Shown piece by piece: positions 45,887 to 56,599 of a stretch of 64,000 nt of DNA. Numbering within the stretch: the first letter of the stretch is position 1; each line of letters starts with the position of its first letter. Made by a program: the position numbers and the translations under genes. A model generated the notes under the pieces. The model had not been told where the DNA came from. It saw only the letters and a list, made by a program, of their open reading frames with translations, and did not search any database. Origin of the DNA: an uncultured Shewanella sp. (GTDB lineage: Bacteria > Pseudomonadota > Gammaproteobacteria > Enterobacterales > Shewanellaceae); NCBI RefSeq assembly GCF_947497935.1, contig NZ_CANMIO010000007.1, forward strand, positions 1 to 64,000, read 5' to 3'.

Positions 45887-46117
45887 TAAATCGGCTAAAG
45901 TACTTGTGCCAGCAATGGCTTGGCAGATTTTTTTACCAAAAAAACAAAATTTGCATAATGTGATGTTTGTATTTGACATTTCACCCACGTATACTTGCCG
46001 CAGCTCAGAAGAGCTGCATACATTGGCGAGTAGTTATCACTTTTTTGCATGCTTAATTAGTGGTTGCTAAAACTGTTAAATGTTTGTTTCAAGTTTTCTT
46101 TTGCAAAAGTTCCAAAC

Positions 46118-46133
46118 CGTGATCTAAATCACT
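46118..46133 (+). promoter_or_regulatory. CRP-like site upstream of sdhC
   Basis: CGTGATCTAAATCACT contains GTGA-TCTAAA-TCAC, a symmetrical match to the CRP core with the exact 6-base spacer. It lies about 70-85 bases before the sdhC start, consistent with control of the TCA operon by CRP; binding is not shown. Confidence 0.6.
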
Positions 46134-46200
46134 GATTGGAATTTAAGCAAAAGCGGTTCATATAACAAAAAATAGCTCAATTGAGCAGAGTGAGCAGAAC

Positions 46201-46575
46201 GTGAAAAAGCAAAGACCTGTCCATTTAGATCTGCAGACCATACGCTTCCCTGCAACAGCGATCGCGTCCATTCTTCATCGTGTATCGGGTGTCATCATGC
46301 TGTTTGCCGTCGGTATCCTTATCTGGTTGCTTAATGAATCATTAGCATCAGCCGACAGTTTCGCAGGTGTCCAATCTCTCTTTGATAACTTTATCGTTAA
46401 GTTTATCGTCTGGGGAATTCTTACCGCGCTGGGTTATCACTTGATAGTGGGTATTCGCCACTTAGTGATGGACGCTGGCTACTGGGAAGAACTCTCTTCT
46501 GGCGTAACGTCGGCTAAAGTCGCTATTGCATTGTCAGTAGTGTTTTCAATCATTGCGGGGATTTGGGTATGGTAA
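46201..46575 (+). CDS. sdhC: Succinate dehydrogenase cytochrome b556 subunit
   Basis: The 124-residue membrane anchor has three helices. The signature RPVHLDLQTIRFPATAIASILHR (key text PVHLDL and SILHR) carries Ser and Arg near the quinone site, and the haem ligand His is in HLIVGIRHLVMD. It anchors SdhAB to the inner membrane and passes electrons to ubiquinone. The start is GTG. Its stop overlaps the sdhD start. It is the first gene of sdhCDAB-sucABCD. Confidence 0.95.
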   Translation: MKKQRPVHLDLQTIRFPATAIASILHRVSGVIMLFAVGILIWLLNESLASADSFAGVQSLFDNFIVKFIVWGILTALGYHLIVGIRHLVMDAGYWEELSSGVTSAKVAIALSVVFSIIAGIWVW

Positions 46576-46916
46576 CTAACGCAGCAAGTCTGGGCCGCAG
46601 CGGTGTCCATGACTTTATTCTTATACGTGCAAGTGCAGTAGTCCTAGCCTGTTACACCATTTTCTTGGTTGGGTTTATCGCATGTAGCTCTCCACTAACT
46701 TATGACGCATGGCATGGTTTGTTTAGCGCTTTGCCGATGAAAGTCTTTACACTTCTTGCGCTTGTCGCGGTGCTAGTACACGCCTGGATTGGTATTTGGC
46801 AGGTACTAACAGATTATGTAAAGTGTGTTTCTCTACGTGGTGTACTTCAGTTTGTTTTTGTCGTAGCAGCCTTCAGTTATTTGGCAGCAGGCATTTTGAT
46901 AGTGTGGGGTGTTTAA
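46569..46916 (+). CDS. sdhD: Succinate dehydrogenase hydrophobic anchor subunit
   Basis: A 115-residue, three-helix membrane anchor that pairs with SdhC and helps bind haem b and quinone. ASLGRSGVHDFILIRASAV at the N-terminus and VHAWIGIWQVLTDYVK are typical, with His in the second motif as the likely haem ligand. I start at the ATG at 46569, which overlaps the sdhC stop by seven bases. sdhA follows with no gap. Confidence 0.95.
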   Translation: MVTNAASLGRSGVHDFILIRASAVVLACYTIFLVGFIACSSPLTYDAWHGLFSALPMKVFTLLALVAVLVHAWIGIWQVLTDYVKCVSLRGVLQFVFVVAAFSYLAAGILIVWGV

Positions 46917-48683
46917 GTGGCTATTCCAGTTCGCGAATTTGACGCGGTTGTAATCGGTGCTGGTGGTGCCGGTATGCGTGCCGCTTTACAGATCTCTAAA
47001 GAAGGTAAGAGCTGTGCGCTTTTATCTAAAGTATTCCCAACTCGTTCTCACACAGTGTCTGCACAGGGTGGTATTACCGTAGCACTGGGTAATGCGCACG
47101 AAGACCATTGGGAACAACACATGTACGATACCGTAAAAGGTTCCGATTTTATCGGTGACCAAGAAGCGATTGAGTTTATGTGTAAGACTGGCCCTGAAGC
47201 CGTGATTGAACTTGAGCACATGGGCCTACCATTCTCACGTTTCGAAAATGGTAAGATTTACCAACGTCCTTTCGGTGGTCAGTCTAAAAACTTCGGCGGT
47301 GAGCAGGCTGCACGTACAGCGGCTGCTGCTGACCGTACCGGTCATGCACTACTGCATTGCCTTTATCAGCAAAACGTTAAGCATAAGACCGAAGTCTTTT
47401 CAGAGTGGTATGCACTCGACTTAGTCAAGAATGAAGACGGCGTGATTGTTGGTTGTACGGCAATCGAAATTGAAACTGGCGAAATTGTTTACTTCAAAGC
47501 CAAAGCAACGATTCTAGCAACTGGTGGTGCAGGGCGTATCTACGCTTCAACCACTAACGCTCACATTAACACCGGTGACGGTGTTGGTATGGCGATGCGT
47601 GCTGGCGTTCAGATGCAAGACATGGAAATGTGGCAGTTCCACCCGACGGGTATTGCTGGTGCAGGTGTACTTGTTACAGAAGGTTGTCGTGGCGAAGGCG
47701 GTTACTTGCTTAACAAAGATGGTGAGCGCTTTATGGAGCGTTACGCGCCAAATGCGAAAGATTTGGCATCACGTGACGTGGTAGCGCGTTCTATGATGAC
47801 TGAAATTCGTGAAGGTCGTGGTCTCGACGGTCCATTAGGTCCGCACTGTCTACTTAAGCTTGATCATCTAGGTAAAGAAACCCTAGAAGCACGTCTTCCT
47901 GGTGTTTGTGAGCTTTCTCGTACATTCGCGCATATCGATCCAGCCGATGGTCCAATCCCTGTTTTACCGACTTGTCACTACATGATGGGTGGCCTTCCAG
48001 CCAAAGTCAGCGGTCAGGTTGTACGTCAAAATAGCGATGGCACTGAAGAAGATGTAACCGGTCTATTTGCCGTTGGTGAAATTGCGTGCGTATCGGTCCA
48101 CGGAGCTAACCGATTGGGTGGTAACTCATTGTTAGATCTTGTAGTATTTGGTCGAGCAGCGGGGCAACACTTAGGTAAAGCATTGGACGAAACACCGATT
48201 GCGAAAGACGCGACACAAGCAGATATCGACGCCTCTCTTGCACGTTTAAATCGTTGGGAAAGCAACAAAGATGGTGAAGACCCTACGGTTATCCGTAAAG
48301 ACTTACAGCTTTGTATGCAGCTTAATTTCTCAGTATTTAGAAGTGGCGATGCGATGGCTGAAGGCCTTAAAGAGCTGAAAGTGATTCGTGAACGTTTAGC
48401 CAATGCCAAGCTTTCTGATAACTCAACAGAATTTAATACTCAGCGTATTGAATGTTTAGAGTTAGATAACTTGATGGCGACAGCGATTGCAACGGCAACA
48501 GCGGCAAACTTCCGTACCGAAAGTCGCGGCGCGCATTCACGTGAAGATTACTTAGAGCGTGATGATGATAACTGGTTATGTCACAGTATTTATGACCCCG
48601 TTACCGAGCTGATGACTAAGCGTGATGTGAACATGGAGCCTAAGCTTCGCGCCGCATTCCCGCCAATCAAGCGTACCTACTAA
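46917..48683 (+). CDS. sdhA: Succinate dehydrogenase flavoprotein subunit
   Basis: Oxidises succinate to fumarate in complex II. The 588-residue protein matches the family length. The FAD-binding motif is [14 protein letters not shown] (about 10-23), and the His that binds FAD covalently lies in [10 protein letters not shown]. Active-site residues are in HPTGI and in the GGLPAK and [11 protein letters not shown] stretches. The start is GTG directly after the sdhD stop. sdhB follows after 12 bases. Confidence 0.97.
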   Translation: MAIPVREFDAVVIGAGGAGMRAALQISKEGKSCALLSKVFPTRSHTVSAQGGITVALGNAHEDHWEQHMYDTVKGSDFIGDQEAIEFMCKTGPEAVIELEHMGLPFSRFENGKIYQRPFGGQSKNFGGEQAARTAAAADRTGHALLHCLYQQNVKHKTEVFSEWYALDLVKNEDGVIVGCTAIEIETGEIVYFKAKATILATGGAGRIYASTTNAHINTGDGVGMAMRAGVQMQDMEMWQFHPTGIAGAGVLVTEGCRGEGGYLLNKDGERFMERYAPNAKDLASRDVVARSMMTEIREGRGLDGPLGPHCLLKLDHLGKETLEARLPGVCELSRTFAHIDPADGPIPVLPTCHYMMGGLPAKVSGQVVRQNSDGTEEDVTGLFAVGEIACVSVHGANRLGGNSLLDLVVFGRAAGQHLGKALDETPIAKDATQADIDASLARLNRWESNKDGEDPTVIRKDLQLCMQLNFSVFRSGDAMAEGLKELKVIRERLANAKLSDNSTEFNTQRIECLELDNLMATAIATATAANFRTESRGAHSREDYLERDDDNWLCHSIYDPVTELMTKRDVNMEPKLRAAFPPIKRTY

Positions 48684-48695
48684 GGAGAAGACCCG

Positions 48696-49403
48696 ATGAA
48701 ATTGGAATTTGCAGTTTATCGCTACAATCCTGATGTAGACACTAAGCCATACATGAAGGATTACAGCTTAGAAGTGGACGAAGGTACCGACATGATGGTC
48801 CTTGATGCGCTACTAAAGCTAAAAGAGTTAGACCCAACACTGGCCTTTAGACGTTCATGCCGTGAGGGTGTGTGTGGCAGTGATGGTATCAACATGAATG
48901 GTAAAAACGGTCTTGCGTGTATTACGCCCGTTTCTACCTTCAAAGGTAAAAAAATTGAAATCCGTCCACTACCGGGTATGCCTGTAGTACGTGATTTGAT
49001 TGTTGATTTAACTCAGTTCTACACCCAGTACGAAAAGATTAAGCCTTTCTTGATTAACGATGAAAAAACGCCTGCGCGTGAGCATCTGCAATCACCTGAA
49101 GAGCGTGAGCATTTAGATGGACTTTATGAGTGCATCATGTGTGCATGTTGTTCTACGGCTTGTCCTTCGTTCTGGTGGAATCCAGATAAATTTATCGGTC
49201 CAAGCGGATTGCTACATGCTTATCGCTTCTTGATTGATAGCCGCGATACCGCGACAGAAGAACGTTTATCTGGTCTTGATGACGCTTACAGCGTATTTCG
49301 CTGCCATGGCATCATGAACTGCGTTGACGTTTGTCCTAAAGGGCTGAATCCGACAAAAGCAATTGGACACATTAAGTCTATGCTGCTGCAGAGAGCCGTT
49401 TAG
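48696..49403 (+). CDS. sdhB: Succinate dehydrogenase iron-sulfur subunit
   Basis: The 235-residue subunit carries electrons from FAD to quinone through three clusters. The [2Fe-2S] ligands are in CREGVCGSDG and the later LACIT. The [4Fe-4S] ligands are in CIMCACCSTACP, and the [3Fe-4S] cluster uses this region with CHGIMNCVDVCPKGLNP. A GGAG ribosome site precedes the ATG. A terminator-like hairpin lies between this gene and sucA. Confidence 0.97.
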   Translation: MKLEFAVYRYNPDVDTKPYMKDYSLEVDEGTDMMVLDALLKLKELDPTLAFRRSCREGVCGSDGINMNGKNGLACITPVSTFKGKKIEIRPLPGMPVVRDLIVDLTQFYTQYEKIKPFLINDEKTPAREHLQSPEEREHLDGLYECIMCACCSTACPSFWWNPDKFIGPSGLLHAYRFLIDSRDTATEERLSGLDDAYSVFRCHGIMNCVDVCPKGLNPTKAIGHIKSMLLQRAV

Positions 49404-49443
49404 TATGCAGAACCAAGAGCCGATATTGATATAGCTCTATAAT

Positions 49444-49477
49444 GAGTCACTTTCCCTGTGGAGGGTGGCTCTTTTTT
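49444..49477 (+). terminator. Terminator or attenuator between sdhB and sucA
   Basis: GAGTCAC pairs with GTGGCTC (two G-T type pairs allowed) and TTCC with GGAG-like bases inside, followed by six T residues. It lies 40 bases after sdhB. It may reduce read-through from sdh into suc. Confidence 0.75.
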
Positions 49478-49612
49478 ATGTCACGGAAGACAAATATAAA
49501 TAAGATCTGGAACTATCGGGGCTACAGAGATTACAGAGAATTTGGGTCAGCTCAAACCCTTTGTATTTATGACTTTGGCTAAGCACGTGTATACAGTTTG
49601 AAAGGAATAGAA

Positions 49613-52435
49613 ATGCACCAAGGCATCATGAAAGCCTGGCTCGAATCGTCTCATCTCAATGGTGCGAACTCGACCTATGTAGAAGAGATGTATGAAGCCT
49701 ATCAAGAAGATCCGCAGTCGGTAACTGAAGACTGGCGTGTCGTGTTTGATAACCTCCCTCTAGTTAATGGCGCATCGACTGATGTACCAGAAGCTGCCCA
49801 CTCTAAAGTACGTGACTATTTTCGTAGTCTTGCATTAGAAGGACGTCAGAAAGGTTCACCTAAAGTGACCGATCCTGAAGTCGATGCAAAACAAGTTAAA
49901 GTCCTACAGTTAATTAACGCTCACCGTTTCCGCGGTCATCAGAATGCCAACTTAGATCCGCTTGATATTTGGAAGCGTGACAAGGTCTCTGAGTTAGACC
50001 CAGCATTTCATGGCTTAGATAGCGACGATATGCAGCGTCAATTCAACACTGGTTCATTTGCTCATGGTGGCGAAACCATGAAGCTGGTGGACTTAGTTAA
50101 AGCACTTAAGGCTACATACTGTGGTTCTATTGGTGCAGAGTATATGCACATTACAGACACCGATGAGAAACGCTGGCTTCAGCAACGTCTTGAACCTTCT
50201 CTCGGTGCTGCAAATTACTCAAAAGCAGATAAGACTCGAATTCTAGAAGGACTTAACGCTGCAGAAGGTATGGAAAAATACCTAGGTGCTAAGTTCCCTG
50301 GCGCAAAGCGCTTCTCATTAGAAGGCGGTGATGCGCTCGTTCCTATGATGCGTGAAATCATCTATCGCGCAGGCGATGCGGGTACCAAAGAAGTGGTTAT
50401 TGGTATGGCGCACCGTGGTCGTTTGAACGTACTGGTCAACATTCTTGGTAAGAAACCATCTGAATTGTTTGACGAATTCGCAGGTAAGCATAGCGATGCG
50501 TTAAATGGCTCGGGTGACGTCAAGTATCACCAAGGCTTTTCGTCAGATTTTGAAACGCCAGGTGGCAATGTTCACTTAGCGCTTGCCTTCAACCCATCTC
50601 ATCTAGAAATTGTTAACCCTGTGGTTATTGGCTCTGTGCGTGCTCGACTTGACCGTCGTGGTTGCGATACGGGCCTGCAAGTGATGCCAATCACGATTCA
50701 CGGTGACTCGGCGATTACTGGTCAGGGCATTGTGCAAGAAACCTTTAATATGTCACAGACCCGTGGCTTTAAGGTTGGCGGCAGCATCCGCATCGTGGTT
50801 AACAACCAAGTGGGTTTCACCACTAACTTAACTGAAGATGTGCGCTCTACCGAGTACTGTACTGATATCGCTAAGATGGTCCAGGCGCCGATATTCCACG
50901 TTAATGCAGACGACCCTGAAGCGGTCGCATTTGTGTCGCAACTTGCTGTTGATTATCGCAACGAGTTCAAACGTGATGTGGTGATTGATTTAGTTTGTTA
51001 TCGCCGTCATGGCCATAACGAGGCCGATGAGCCAAGCGCGACTCAGCCATTGATGTACGCCAAAATCAAGAAGCATCCAACACCAAGAAAAATCTATGCC
51101 GACAGACTGATTGCTGAAAATGCGTTGGGTGCTGACGATGTAACCTCTATGGTGAACGACTATCGTGATGCACTCGATGGCGGCGATTGTGTCGTGAAAG
51201 AGTGGCGTCCAATGACGTTACATTCTGTAGATTGGAGCCCTTATATTGGCGCCGATTGGAATGATGCATATCAAGCCGAGATGCCAATTGAGCGGATTAA
51301 GCAGTTAGCTGAAAAAATTAGCTATGTGCCTGAAAGTCATAAGCTGCAGTCTCGCGTAGCTAAGATCTATAAAGACCGCCTAGCGATGGCTGCTGGCGAG
51401 AAGCTACTCGATTGGGGCTTTGCCGAGACCTTGGCTTATGCGTCGATTCTTGAAGACAAGAAGCGTATCCGCATAACAGGTCAAGATTCAGGTCGTGGTA
51501 CTTTCTTCCATCGTCATGCTGTGCTGCATAATCAAAATGACGCAACGGCTTATATGCCACTGCGCAATATTGCTGATGAGCAAGGCCCAATCGATATTAC
51601 CGACTCCGTATTGTCTGAAGCGTCAGTACTGGCATTTGAGTATGGTTATGCGACTGCTGAACCGGGCGGATTGACCCTTTGGGAAGCGCAGTTTGGTGAC
51701 TTTGCTAACTGTGCCCAAGTTGTTATTGACCAGTTCTTATCGTCGGGTGAACAGAAGTGGGGCCGTTTATGTGGTCTAACTATGTTATTGCCACACGGTT
51801 ATGAAGGCCAAGGCCCTGAGCACTCGAGTGCACGCCTAGAGCGATTCTTACAGCTTTGTGCTAACCACAATATGCAAGTGTGCGTGCCATCGACTCCAGC
51901 ACAGGTTTACCACATGCTGCGTCGTCAGGTTGTTCGTCCTATGCGCCGCCCACTGGTGGTTATGTCACCTAAGTCTTTATTGCGTCATCCATTAGCCGTA
52001 TCAAGCATGGAGGAGCTCGCTGAAGGCTCGTTCCAGAATATCATCGGCGAGATTGATGAATTAAATGCAAGTAAAGTCGATAGAGTCGTATTCTGTAGCG
52101 GAAAGGTTTACTTTGAGCTACTTGAACGTCGCCGTAAAGAAGGCTTAGAGAATGTTGCACTAATCCGTGTTGAACAACTGTACCCGTTCCCACACGAAGA
52201 AGCCGCAGCAGCCCTTGCCGAATATAGCCATGTTAAAGATTTCGTTTGGTGCCAAGAAGAGCCACAAAACCAAGGTGCTTGGTATTGTAGTCAGCACCAT
52301 TTCTGGAGCGTCATTCCGTCAGGAGCTCAATTGAGCTATGCCGGTCGTGAAGCGTCAGCTGCACCAGCATGTGGTTATCCTGCATTGCATGCTCAGCAAC
52401 AAGAATCATTAATCAACAGTGCATTAAAGCTGTAG
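49613..52435 (+). CDS. sucA: 2-oxoglutarate dehydrogenase E1 component
   Basis: The thiamine-diphosphate E1 subunit decarboxylates 2-oxoglutarate and transfers the succinyl group to the lipoyl arm of E2. The 940-residue length is normal. Landmarks are the N-terminal E2-binding segment (YVEEMYEAYQEDPQSV), VVIGMAHRGRLNVL, GDSAITGQGIVQET with the ThDP/magnesium residues, and the C-terminal LPHGYEGQGPEHSSAR. I start at the ATG at 49613, which has AAAGGAA upstream; an in-frame TTG at 49598 lacks support. sucB follows 32 bases later. Confidence 0.96.
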   Translation: MHQGIMKAWLESSHLNGANSTYVEEMYEAYQEDPQSVTEDWRVVFDNLPLVNGASTDVPEAAHSKVRDYFRSLALEGRQKGSPKVTDPEVDAKQVKVLQLINAHRFRGHQNANLDPLDIWKRDKVSELDPAFHGLDSDDMQRQFNTGSFAHGGETMKLVDLVKALKATYCGSIGAEYMHITDTDEKRWLQQRLEPSLGAANYSKADKTRILEGLNAAEGMEKYLGAKFPGAKRFSLEGGDALVPMMREIIYRAGDAGTKEVVIGMAHRGRLNVLVNILGKKPSELFDEFAGKHSDALNGSGDVKYHQGFSSDFETPGGNVHLALAFNPSHLEIVNPVVIGSVRARLDRRGCDTGLQVMPITIHGDSAITGQGIVQETFNMSQTRGFKVGGSIRIVVNNQVGFTTNLTEDVRSTEYCTDIAKMVQAPIFHVNADDPEAVAFVSQLAVDYRNEFKRDVVIDLVCYRRHGHNEADEPSATQPLMYAKIKKHPTPRKIYADRLIAENALGADDVTSMVNDYRDALDGGDCVVKEWRPMTLHSVDWSPYIGADWNDAYQAEMPIERIKQLAEKISYVPESHKLQSRVAKIYKDRLAMAAGEKLLDWGFAETLAYASILEDKKRIRITGQDSGRGTFFHRHAVLHNQNDATAYMPLRNIADEQGPIDITDSVLSEASVLAFEYGYATAEPGGLTLWEAQFGDFANCAQVVIDQFLSSGEQKWGRLCGLTMLLPHGYEGQGPEHSSARLERFLQLCANHNMQVCVPSTPAQVYHMLRRQVVRPMRRPLVVMSPKSLLRHPLAVSSMEELAEGSFQNIIGEIDELNASKVDRVVFCSGKVYFELLERRRKEGLENVALIRVEQLYPFPHEEAAAALAEYSHVKDFVWCQEEPQNQGAWYCSQHHFWSVIPSGAQLSYAGREASAAPACGYPALHAQQQESLINSALKL

Positions 52436-52467
52436 TAATAGAACATTTATAAAAAGGATCGTAATCA

Positions 52468-53664
52468 ATGAGTATCGAAATTAAGGTACCCGTACTGCCA
52501 GAATCAGTTGCAGATGCAACCATTGCTACTTGGCATGTTCAAGCTGGCGAGCAAGTTTCTCGTGATCAAATCCTTGTTGATATTGAAACTGATAAAGTCG
52601 TACTTGAAGTTGTTGCACCAGAAGATGGACAAATTTCAGAGTTTTTAGCCGAAGAAGGTGACACGGTGCTTGGCGAAGCCGTGATTGCAAGCTTTGTTGC
52701 TGGTGCGGTTGCGGGTCAAGAAGTCACTAAAGCTCAAGCGGAAGCAGTAGCGCCAGCTGGCGAAACTGCAGATGAGTCAAATGATGCACTGAGCCCATCA
52801 GTTCGTCGCCTAATTGCAGAGCATAACGTTGATGCCAATGCGGTTAAAGGCACTGGCGTTGGTGGCCGTATCACTAAAGAAGACGTTGAAGCGTTTGTTA
52901 AGAACAAGCCTGCAGCAGCGCCAGCAAGTGCTTCAGCGCCAGTAGCAGTGGCTCCACTAGCTGAGCGTAGCGAAAAGCGTGTACCTATGACACGTCTTCG
53001 TAAAACGATTGCTAACCGCTTGCTAGAAGCAAAAAACTCTACGGCCATGCTAACAACGTTTAACGAAGTTAACATGAAGCCAATCATGGATATTCGTAAG
53101 CAATATCAAGAGGTTTTCGAGAAGCGCCATGGTATTCGCCTAGGTTTCATGTCTTTCTATGTTAAGGCTGTTACTGAAGCACTTAAGCGCTTCCCAGAAG
53201 TAAACGCATCAATCGATGGTGATGATATTGTTTATCACAACTACTTTGATGTAAGCATCGCAGTATCGACTCCTCGTGGCCTTGTGACACCCGTTCTACG
53301 TGACACAGACAAGATGAGCCTTGCCGATATCGAACGTAATGTTCGTGAACTTGCGATCAAAGGTCGTGACGGTAAGTTAACTGTTGATGATATGACTGGC
53401 GGTAACTTCACCGTGACTAACGGTGGTGTGTTTGGCTCATTGATGTCAACGCCAATCTTGAATTTGCCACAAAGCGCGATTTTAGGCATGCATGCCATTA
53501 AAGATCGCCCTATGGCAGTAAATGGTCAGGTTGAAATCCTGCCTATGATGTACCTCGCACTTTCTTACGATCACCGTATTGTAGATGGACGTGAATCAGT
53601 TGGTTACTTGGTTGCTATTAAAGACTTCCTTGAAGATCCAACTCGTCTGCTTCTTGACCTATAA
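52468..53664 (+). CDS. sucB: 2-oxoglutarate dehydrogenase E2 (dihydrolipoyl succinyltransferase)
   Basis: The 398-residue core enzyme of the 2-oxoglutarate dehydrogenase complex. One N-terminal lipoyl domain (1-80) has the modified Lys in ETDKVVLEV. An Ala/Pro-rich linker leads to a peripheral-subunit-binding domain ([24 protein letters not shown]) and, after a second linker, the catalytic domain. The active-site motif DHRIVDGRE lies near the C-terminus. It uses the shared E3 (Lpd), which is not encoded in this window. Confidence 0.97.
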   Translation: MSIEIKVPVLPESVADATIATWHVQAGEQVSRDQILVDIETDKVVLEVVAPEDGQISEFLAEEGDTVLGEAVIASFVAGAVAGQEVTKAQAEAVAPAGETADESNDALSPSVRRLIAEHNVDANAVKGTGVGGRITKEDVEAFVKNKPAAAPASASAPVAVAPLAERSEKRVPMTRLRKTIANRLLEAKNSTAMLTTFNEVNMKPIMDIRKQYQEVFEKRHGIRLGFMSFYVKAVTEALKRFPEVNASIDGDDIVYHNYFDVSIAVSTPRGLVTPVLRDTDKMSLADIERNVRELAIKGRDGKLTVDDMTGGNFTVTNGGVFGSLMSTPILNLPQSAILGMHAIKDRPMAVNGQVEILPMMYLALSYDHRIVDGRESVGYLVAIKDFLEDPTRLLLDL

Positions 53665-53742
53665 GTCAAGACAGACAATACCCTAGCTGCGGGCCCGTTT
53701 GGGCCTGCTGAAATACATAAGAAGTATAATGGATAGATCATC

Positions 53743-54909
53743 ATGAATTTGCATGAATATCAGGCAAAAGCCCTATTTGCCGAATATGGTTTACCAGTGT
53801 CAGAAGGTTTTGCATGTGATACTGCCCAAGAAGCAGTTGAAGCAGCAGGCCATATTGGCGGTGATATGTGGGTTGTTAAGTGTCAAGTGCACGCTGGCGG
53901 CCGTGGTAAAGCAGGTGGCGTTAAAGTCACTGGCGACAAAGAAGAGATCAGAGCATTTGCTGAGCATTGGTTAGGTAAGAACCTTGTTACTTATCAGACT
54001 GATGAGAAAGGTCAGCCAGTTGCTAAAATTTTAGTAGAAAGCTGTACTGATATCGCAAATGAATTGTACCTAGGTGCAGTAGTCGACCGCTCAACACGTC
54101 GTGTTGTGTTCATGGCATCGACTGAAGGTGGCGTAGAAATTGAAACTGTGGCTGAAGAAACGCCAGAGTTGATCCACAAAGCTATCATCGACCCACTAAC
54201 AGGTCCTCAGCCATACCAGGCACGTGATCTTGGCTTCAAGTTAGGTCTAAACCCGACTCAAATGAAGCAGTTCACTAAAGTCTTTATGGGCTTAGCGAAA
54301 ATGTTTGAAGATCATGATTTCGCGCTACTTGAAATCAACCCGCTTGTTATCACAGACGAAGGTAACATCCACTGTCTAGATGGTAAGATCGGTATTGATG
54401 GTAACGCACTGTTCCGTCAGCCAAAGATCCGTGACATGCACGATCCATCACAAGATGATGCTCGCGAAGCTCATGCTGCTAAGTTCGAACTTAACTATGT
54501 TGCACTAGACGGAAACGTAGGCTGCATGGTTAACGGTGCTGGCCTTGCAATGGGTACGATGGATATCGTAAATCTACACGGTGGCAAGCCTGCTAACTTC
54601 CTAGACGTAGGTGGCGGAGCAACTAAAGAGCGTGTAGCTGAAGCATTCAAGATCATCTTGTCTGATTCAAACGTTAAAGCGGTTCTTGTGAACATCTTTG
54701 GCGGTATCGTTCGTTGTGACATGATTGCTGAAGGCATCATTGGTGCAGTTAAAGAAGTCGGTGTTGAAGTACCCGTCGTTGTTCGTCTTGAAGGTACAAA
54801 CGCTGATCTTGGTCGTGAAGTTCTTGCTAACTCAGATCTTGATATTATCGCTGCTACAAGTCTAACTGACGCGGCTGAGCAAGTAGTTAAAGCTGCGGAG
54901 GGCAAATAA
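53743..54909 (+). CDS. sucC: Succinyl-CoA synthetase beta subunit
   Basis: The 388-residue ATP-grasp subunit makes ATP or GTP from succinyl-CoA together with SucD. The start [19 protein letters not shown] is canonical. [14 protein letters not shown] is the nucleotide-binding part, [11 protein letters not shown] supplies magnesium-binding residues, and [16 protein letters not shown] is the phosphate/succinate end. Its last stop base is the first base of the sucD start (TAATG), so translation is coupled. Confidence 0.97.
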   Translation: MNLHEYQAKALFAEYGLPVSEGFACDTAQEAVEAAGHIGGDMWVVKCQVHAGGRGKAGGVKVTGDKEEIRAFAEHWLGKNLVTYQTDEKGQPVAKILVESCTDIANELYLGAVVDRSTRRVVFMASTEGGVEIETVAEETPELIHKAIIDPLTGPQPYQARDLGFKLGLNPTQMKQFTKVFMGLAKMFEDHDFALLEINPLVITDEGNIHCLDGKIGIDGNALFRQPKIRDMHDPSQDDAREAHAAKFELNYVALDGNVGCMVNGAGLAMGTMDIVNLHGGKPANFLDVGGGATKERVAEAFKIILSDSNVKAVLVNIFGGIVRCDMIAEGIIGAVKEVGVEVPVVVRLEGTNADLGREVLANSDLDIIAATSLTDAAEQVVKAAEGK

Positions 54910-55781
54910 TGTCTGTATTAATTAACAAAGATACCAAAGTTATCTGCCAAGGTTTCACTGGCGGTCAAGGTACGTTCCACTCTGAGCAAGCGATTGCTTA
55001 CGGCACTAAAATGGTGGGTGGTGTTTCTCCAGGAAAAGGTGGTCAAATTCACCTAGGTCTACCAGTATTTAATACTGTTAAAGACGCTGTAGAAGTGACT
55101 GGCGCAACGGCTTCAGTTATCTATGTACCAGCACCTTTCTGTAAAGATGCAATCCTTGAAGCAATCGACGGTGGCATCGAGCTAATCGTATGTATTACAG
55201 AAGGGATCCCAACGCTAGATATGCTACAAGTTAAAGTTAAACTTGAAGAAACTGGCGTTCGCATGATTGGTCCAAACTGCCCAGGTGTTATCACTCCGGG
55301 TGAATGTAAGATTGGTATCATGCCTGGTCACATCCACAAGCCTGGTAAAGTCGGTATTGTTTCTCGCTCTGGTACATTAACGTACGAAGCGGTTAAGCAA
55401 ACGACTGACGAAGGTTTTGGCCAGTCTACTTGTGTTGGTATTGGTGGTGACCCAATTCCTGGTACTAACTTCATCGACGTATTGGAAATGTTCCAAAACG
55501 ATCCGCTAACTGAAGCTATCGTAATGATTGGTGAGATTGGTGGTACAGCTGAAGAAGAAGCGGCGGAATACATCAAGGCTAACGTAACTAAGCCAGTTGT
55601 TTCATACATTGCGGGTGTTACTGCACCTGAAGGCAAGCGTATGGGCCATGCAGGTGCAATTATCGCTGGTGGTAAAGGTACGGCAGAAGATAAGTTTGCA
55701 GCGCTAGAAGCTGCAGGCGTAACGACTGTACGTTCACTTGCTGAAATCGGTAAGGCACTGCGCACTAAAACAGGTTGGTAA
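54909..55781 (+). CDS. sucD: Succinyl-CoA synthetase alpha subunit
   Basis: The 290-residue alpha subunit binds CoA and carries the phosphohistidine. The CoA-binding region starts [18 protein letters not shown] ([11 protein letters not shown]). The active-site His is in [10 protein letters not shown], and GPNCPGVI is conserved. It is the last gene of the sdh-suc cluster and is followed by a strong terminator. Confidence 0.97.
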   Translation: MSVLINKDTKVICQGFTGGQGTFHSEQAIAYGTKMVGGVSPGKGGQIHLGLPVFNTVKDAVEVTGATASVIYVPAPFCKDAILEAIDGGIELIVCITEGIPTLDMLQVKVKLEETGVRMIGPNCPGVITPGECKIGIMPGHIHKPGKVGIVSRSGTLTYEAVKQTTDEGFGQSTCVGIGGDPIPGTNFIDVLEMFQNDPLTEAIVMIGEIGGTAEEEAAEYIKANVTKPVVSYIAGVTAPEGKRMGHAGAIIAGGKGTAEDKFAALEAAGVTTVRSLAEIGKALRTKTGW

Positions 55782-55796
55782 TTTCTGACTTTGTTT

Positions 55797-55822
55797 AAAA
55801 AGGCGCTTTTAGCGCCTTTTTT
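55797..55822 (+). terminator. Terminator of the sdh-suc operon
   Basis: AGGCGCT-TTT-AGCGCCT stem preceded by A residues and followed by six T residues, about 16 bases after the sucD stop. Confidence 0.93.
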
Positions 55823-56035
55823 ATTGACTAAATAAGTTATTTTGTACGTACTTAATACAATCTGCCTAAGTCTATTTTTGAAGTTTTGGATAACTCTTTT
55901 TAGAGTTTAATTTTACTTATATTCCATTTGCTAGAACGTTTGGCGATAAAAACGCTATATTTGGTCAAAAAAATGGCGGACCGTTAACAATCTGTTATAC
56001 CTAATTTATCTATAGGGAACTTGTAGGTAACTTTT

Positions 56036-56344
56036 ATGTCTATGGTCAGTGCAAAAGAGTTTTCTGATTGGTTAAGGCTAAGATTCGGAAGTCTTAAAGA
56101 GGGAGTTTCCCTTACACGAAGTGATATTAACCAGTTAACAGGAAGGCAAAACTTTTCTTCTGACTTTGTTAATGATATTCATTTTGAATTAATGCGCCAC
56201 GGGTTAGCGTTCGTCACAGATACTTCTAGAGAGGAGTTCTATCTAGTGCCAATCAACAAGCAGTCTTGGCGAGAGCAATTAGAACAGCAATTCGAAAAAG
56301 AAATTTTCTGCAATATTATCCCGCTTAATATCTCTAGTAAGTAA
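56036..56344 (+). CDS. Small conserved-looking protein, function unknown
   Basis: A 102-residue soluble protein, with start at the ATG at 56036 or at 56042 two codons later. Residues 5-60 look like a small winged-helix-like or helical domain (AKEFSDWLRLRFGSLKEGVSLTRSDINQLTG, key text KEFSDWLRLRFG and LTRSDINQLTG). A more polar C-terminal part follows, with WREQLEQQFEKE. The spacing of helices would suit a regulator or adaptor, but no DNA-binding signature is firm. It is a single gene with its own promoter region and a terminator. I do not recognise it. Confidence 0.8.
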   Translation: MSMVSAKEFSDWLRLRFGSLKEGVSLTRSDINQLTGRQNFSSDFVNDIHFELMRHGLAFVTDTSREEFYLVPINKQSWREQLEQQFEKEIFCNIIPLNISSK

Positions 56345-56414
56345 GGCTTCGACAGGAGGTCTATCTGGCCGGTGCGCCTTTGTGAGCCTTTAAGCTTTCA
56401 ATACAGAGTGAGTC

Positions 56415-56445
56415 TAGTGGAGTGCTTTTCTCCACCACGTTTTTC
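56415..56445 (+). terminator. Terminator of the small unknown gene
   Basis: GTGGAG-TGCTTTT-CTCCAC stem followed by CACG and five T residues, about 70 bases past the stop. Confidence 0.7.
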
Positions 56446-56599
56446 TCATGCTCATGTGCTTTGCCTGACGCTTGGTTGTTTTATTGGCTAAGCCGACGCA
56501 CCTGTTGTTAACAAACCCTTTTCATATTCTGCTATTATGCCAGCCTTTAAATGAGTGCATTAGATTTTTAATTTGCCGAAGAGCAAGGGTTGTACCTTC

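Noticed and set aside
45972..45994. TTGACA and TATACT as a sigma-70 promoter for sdhC
   Set aside because: The spacer is only 11 bases, too short for a functional pair.
45870..46070. Possible 66-codon gene between gltA and sdhC
   Set aside because: No ribosome site, unlikely composition, and it overlaps regulatory-looking sequence.
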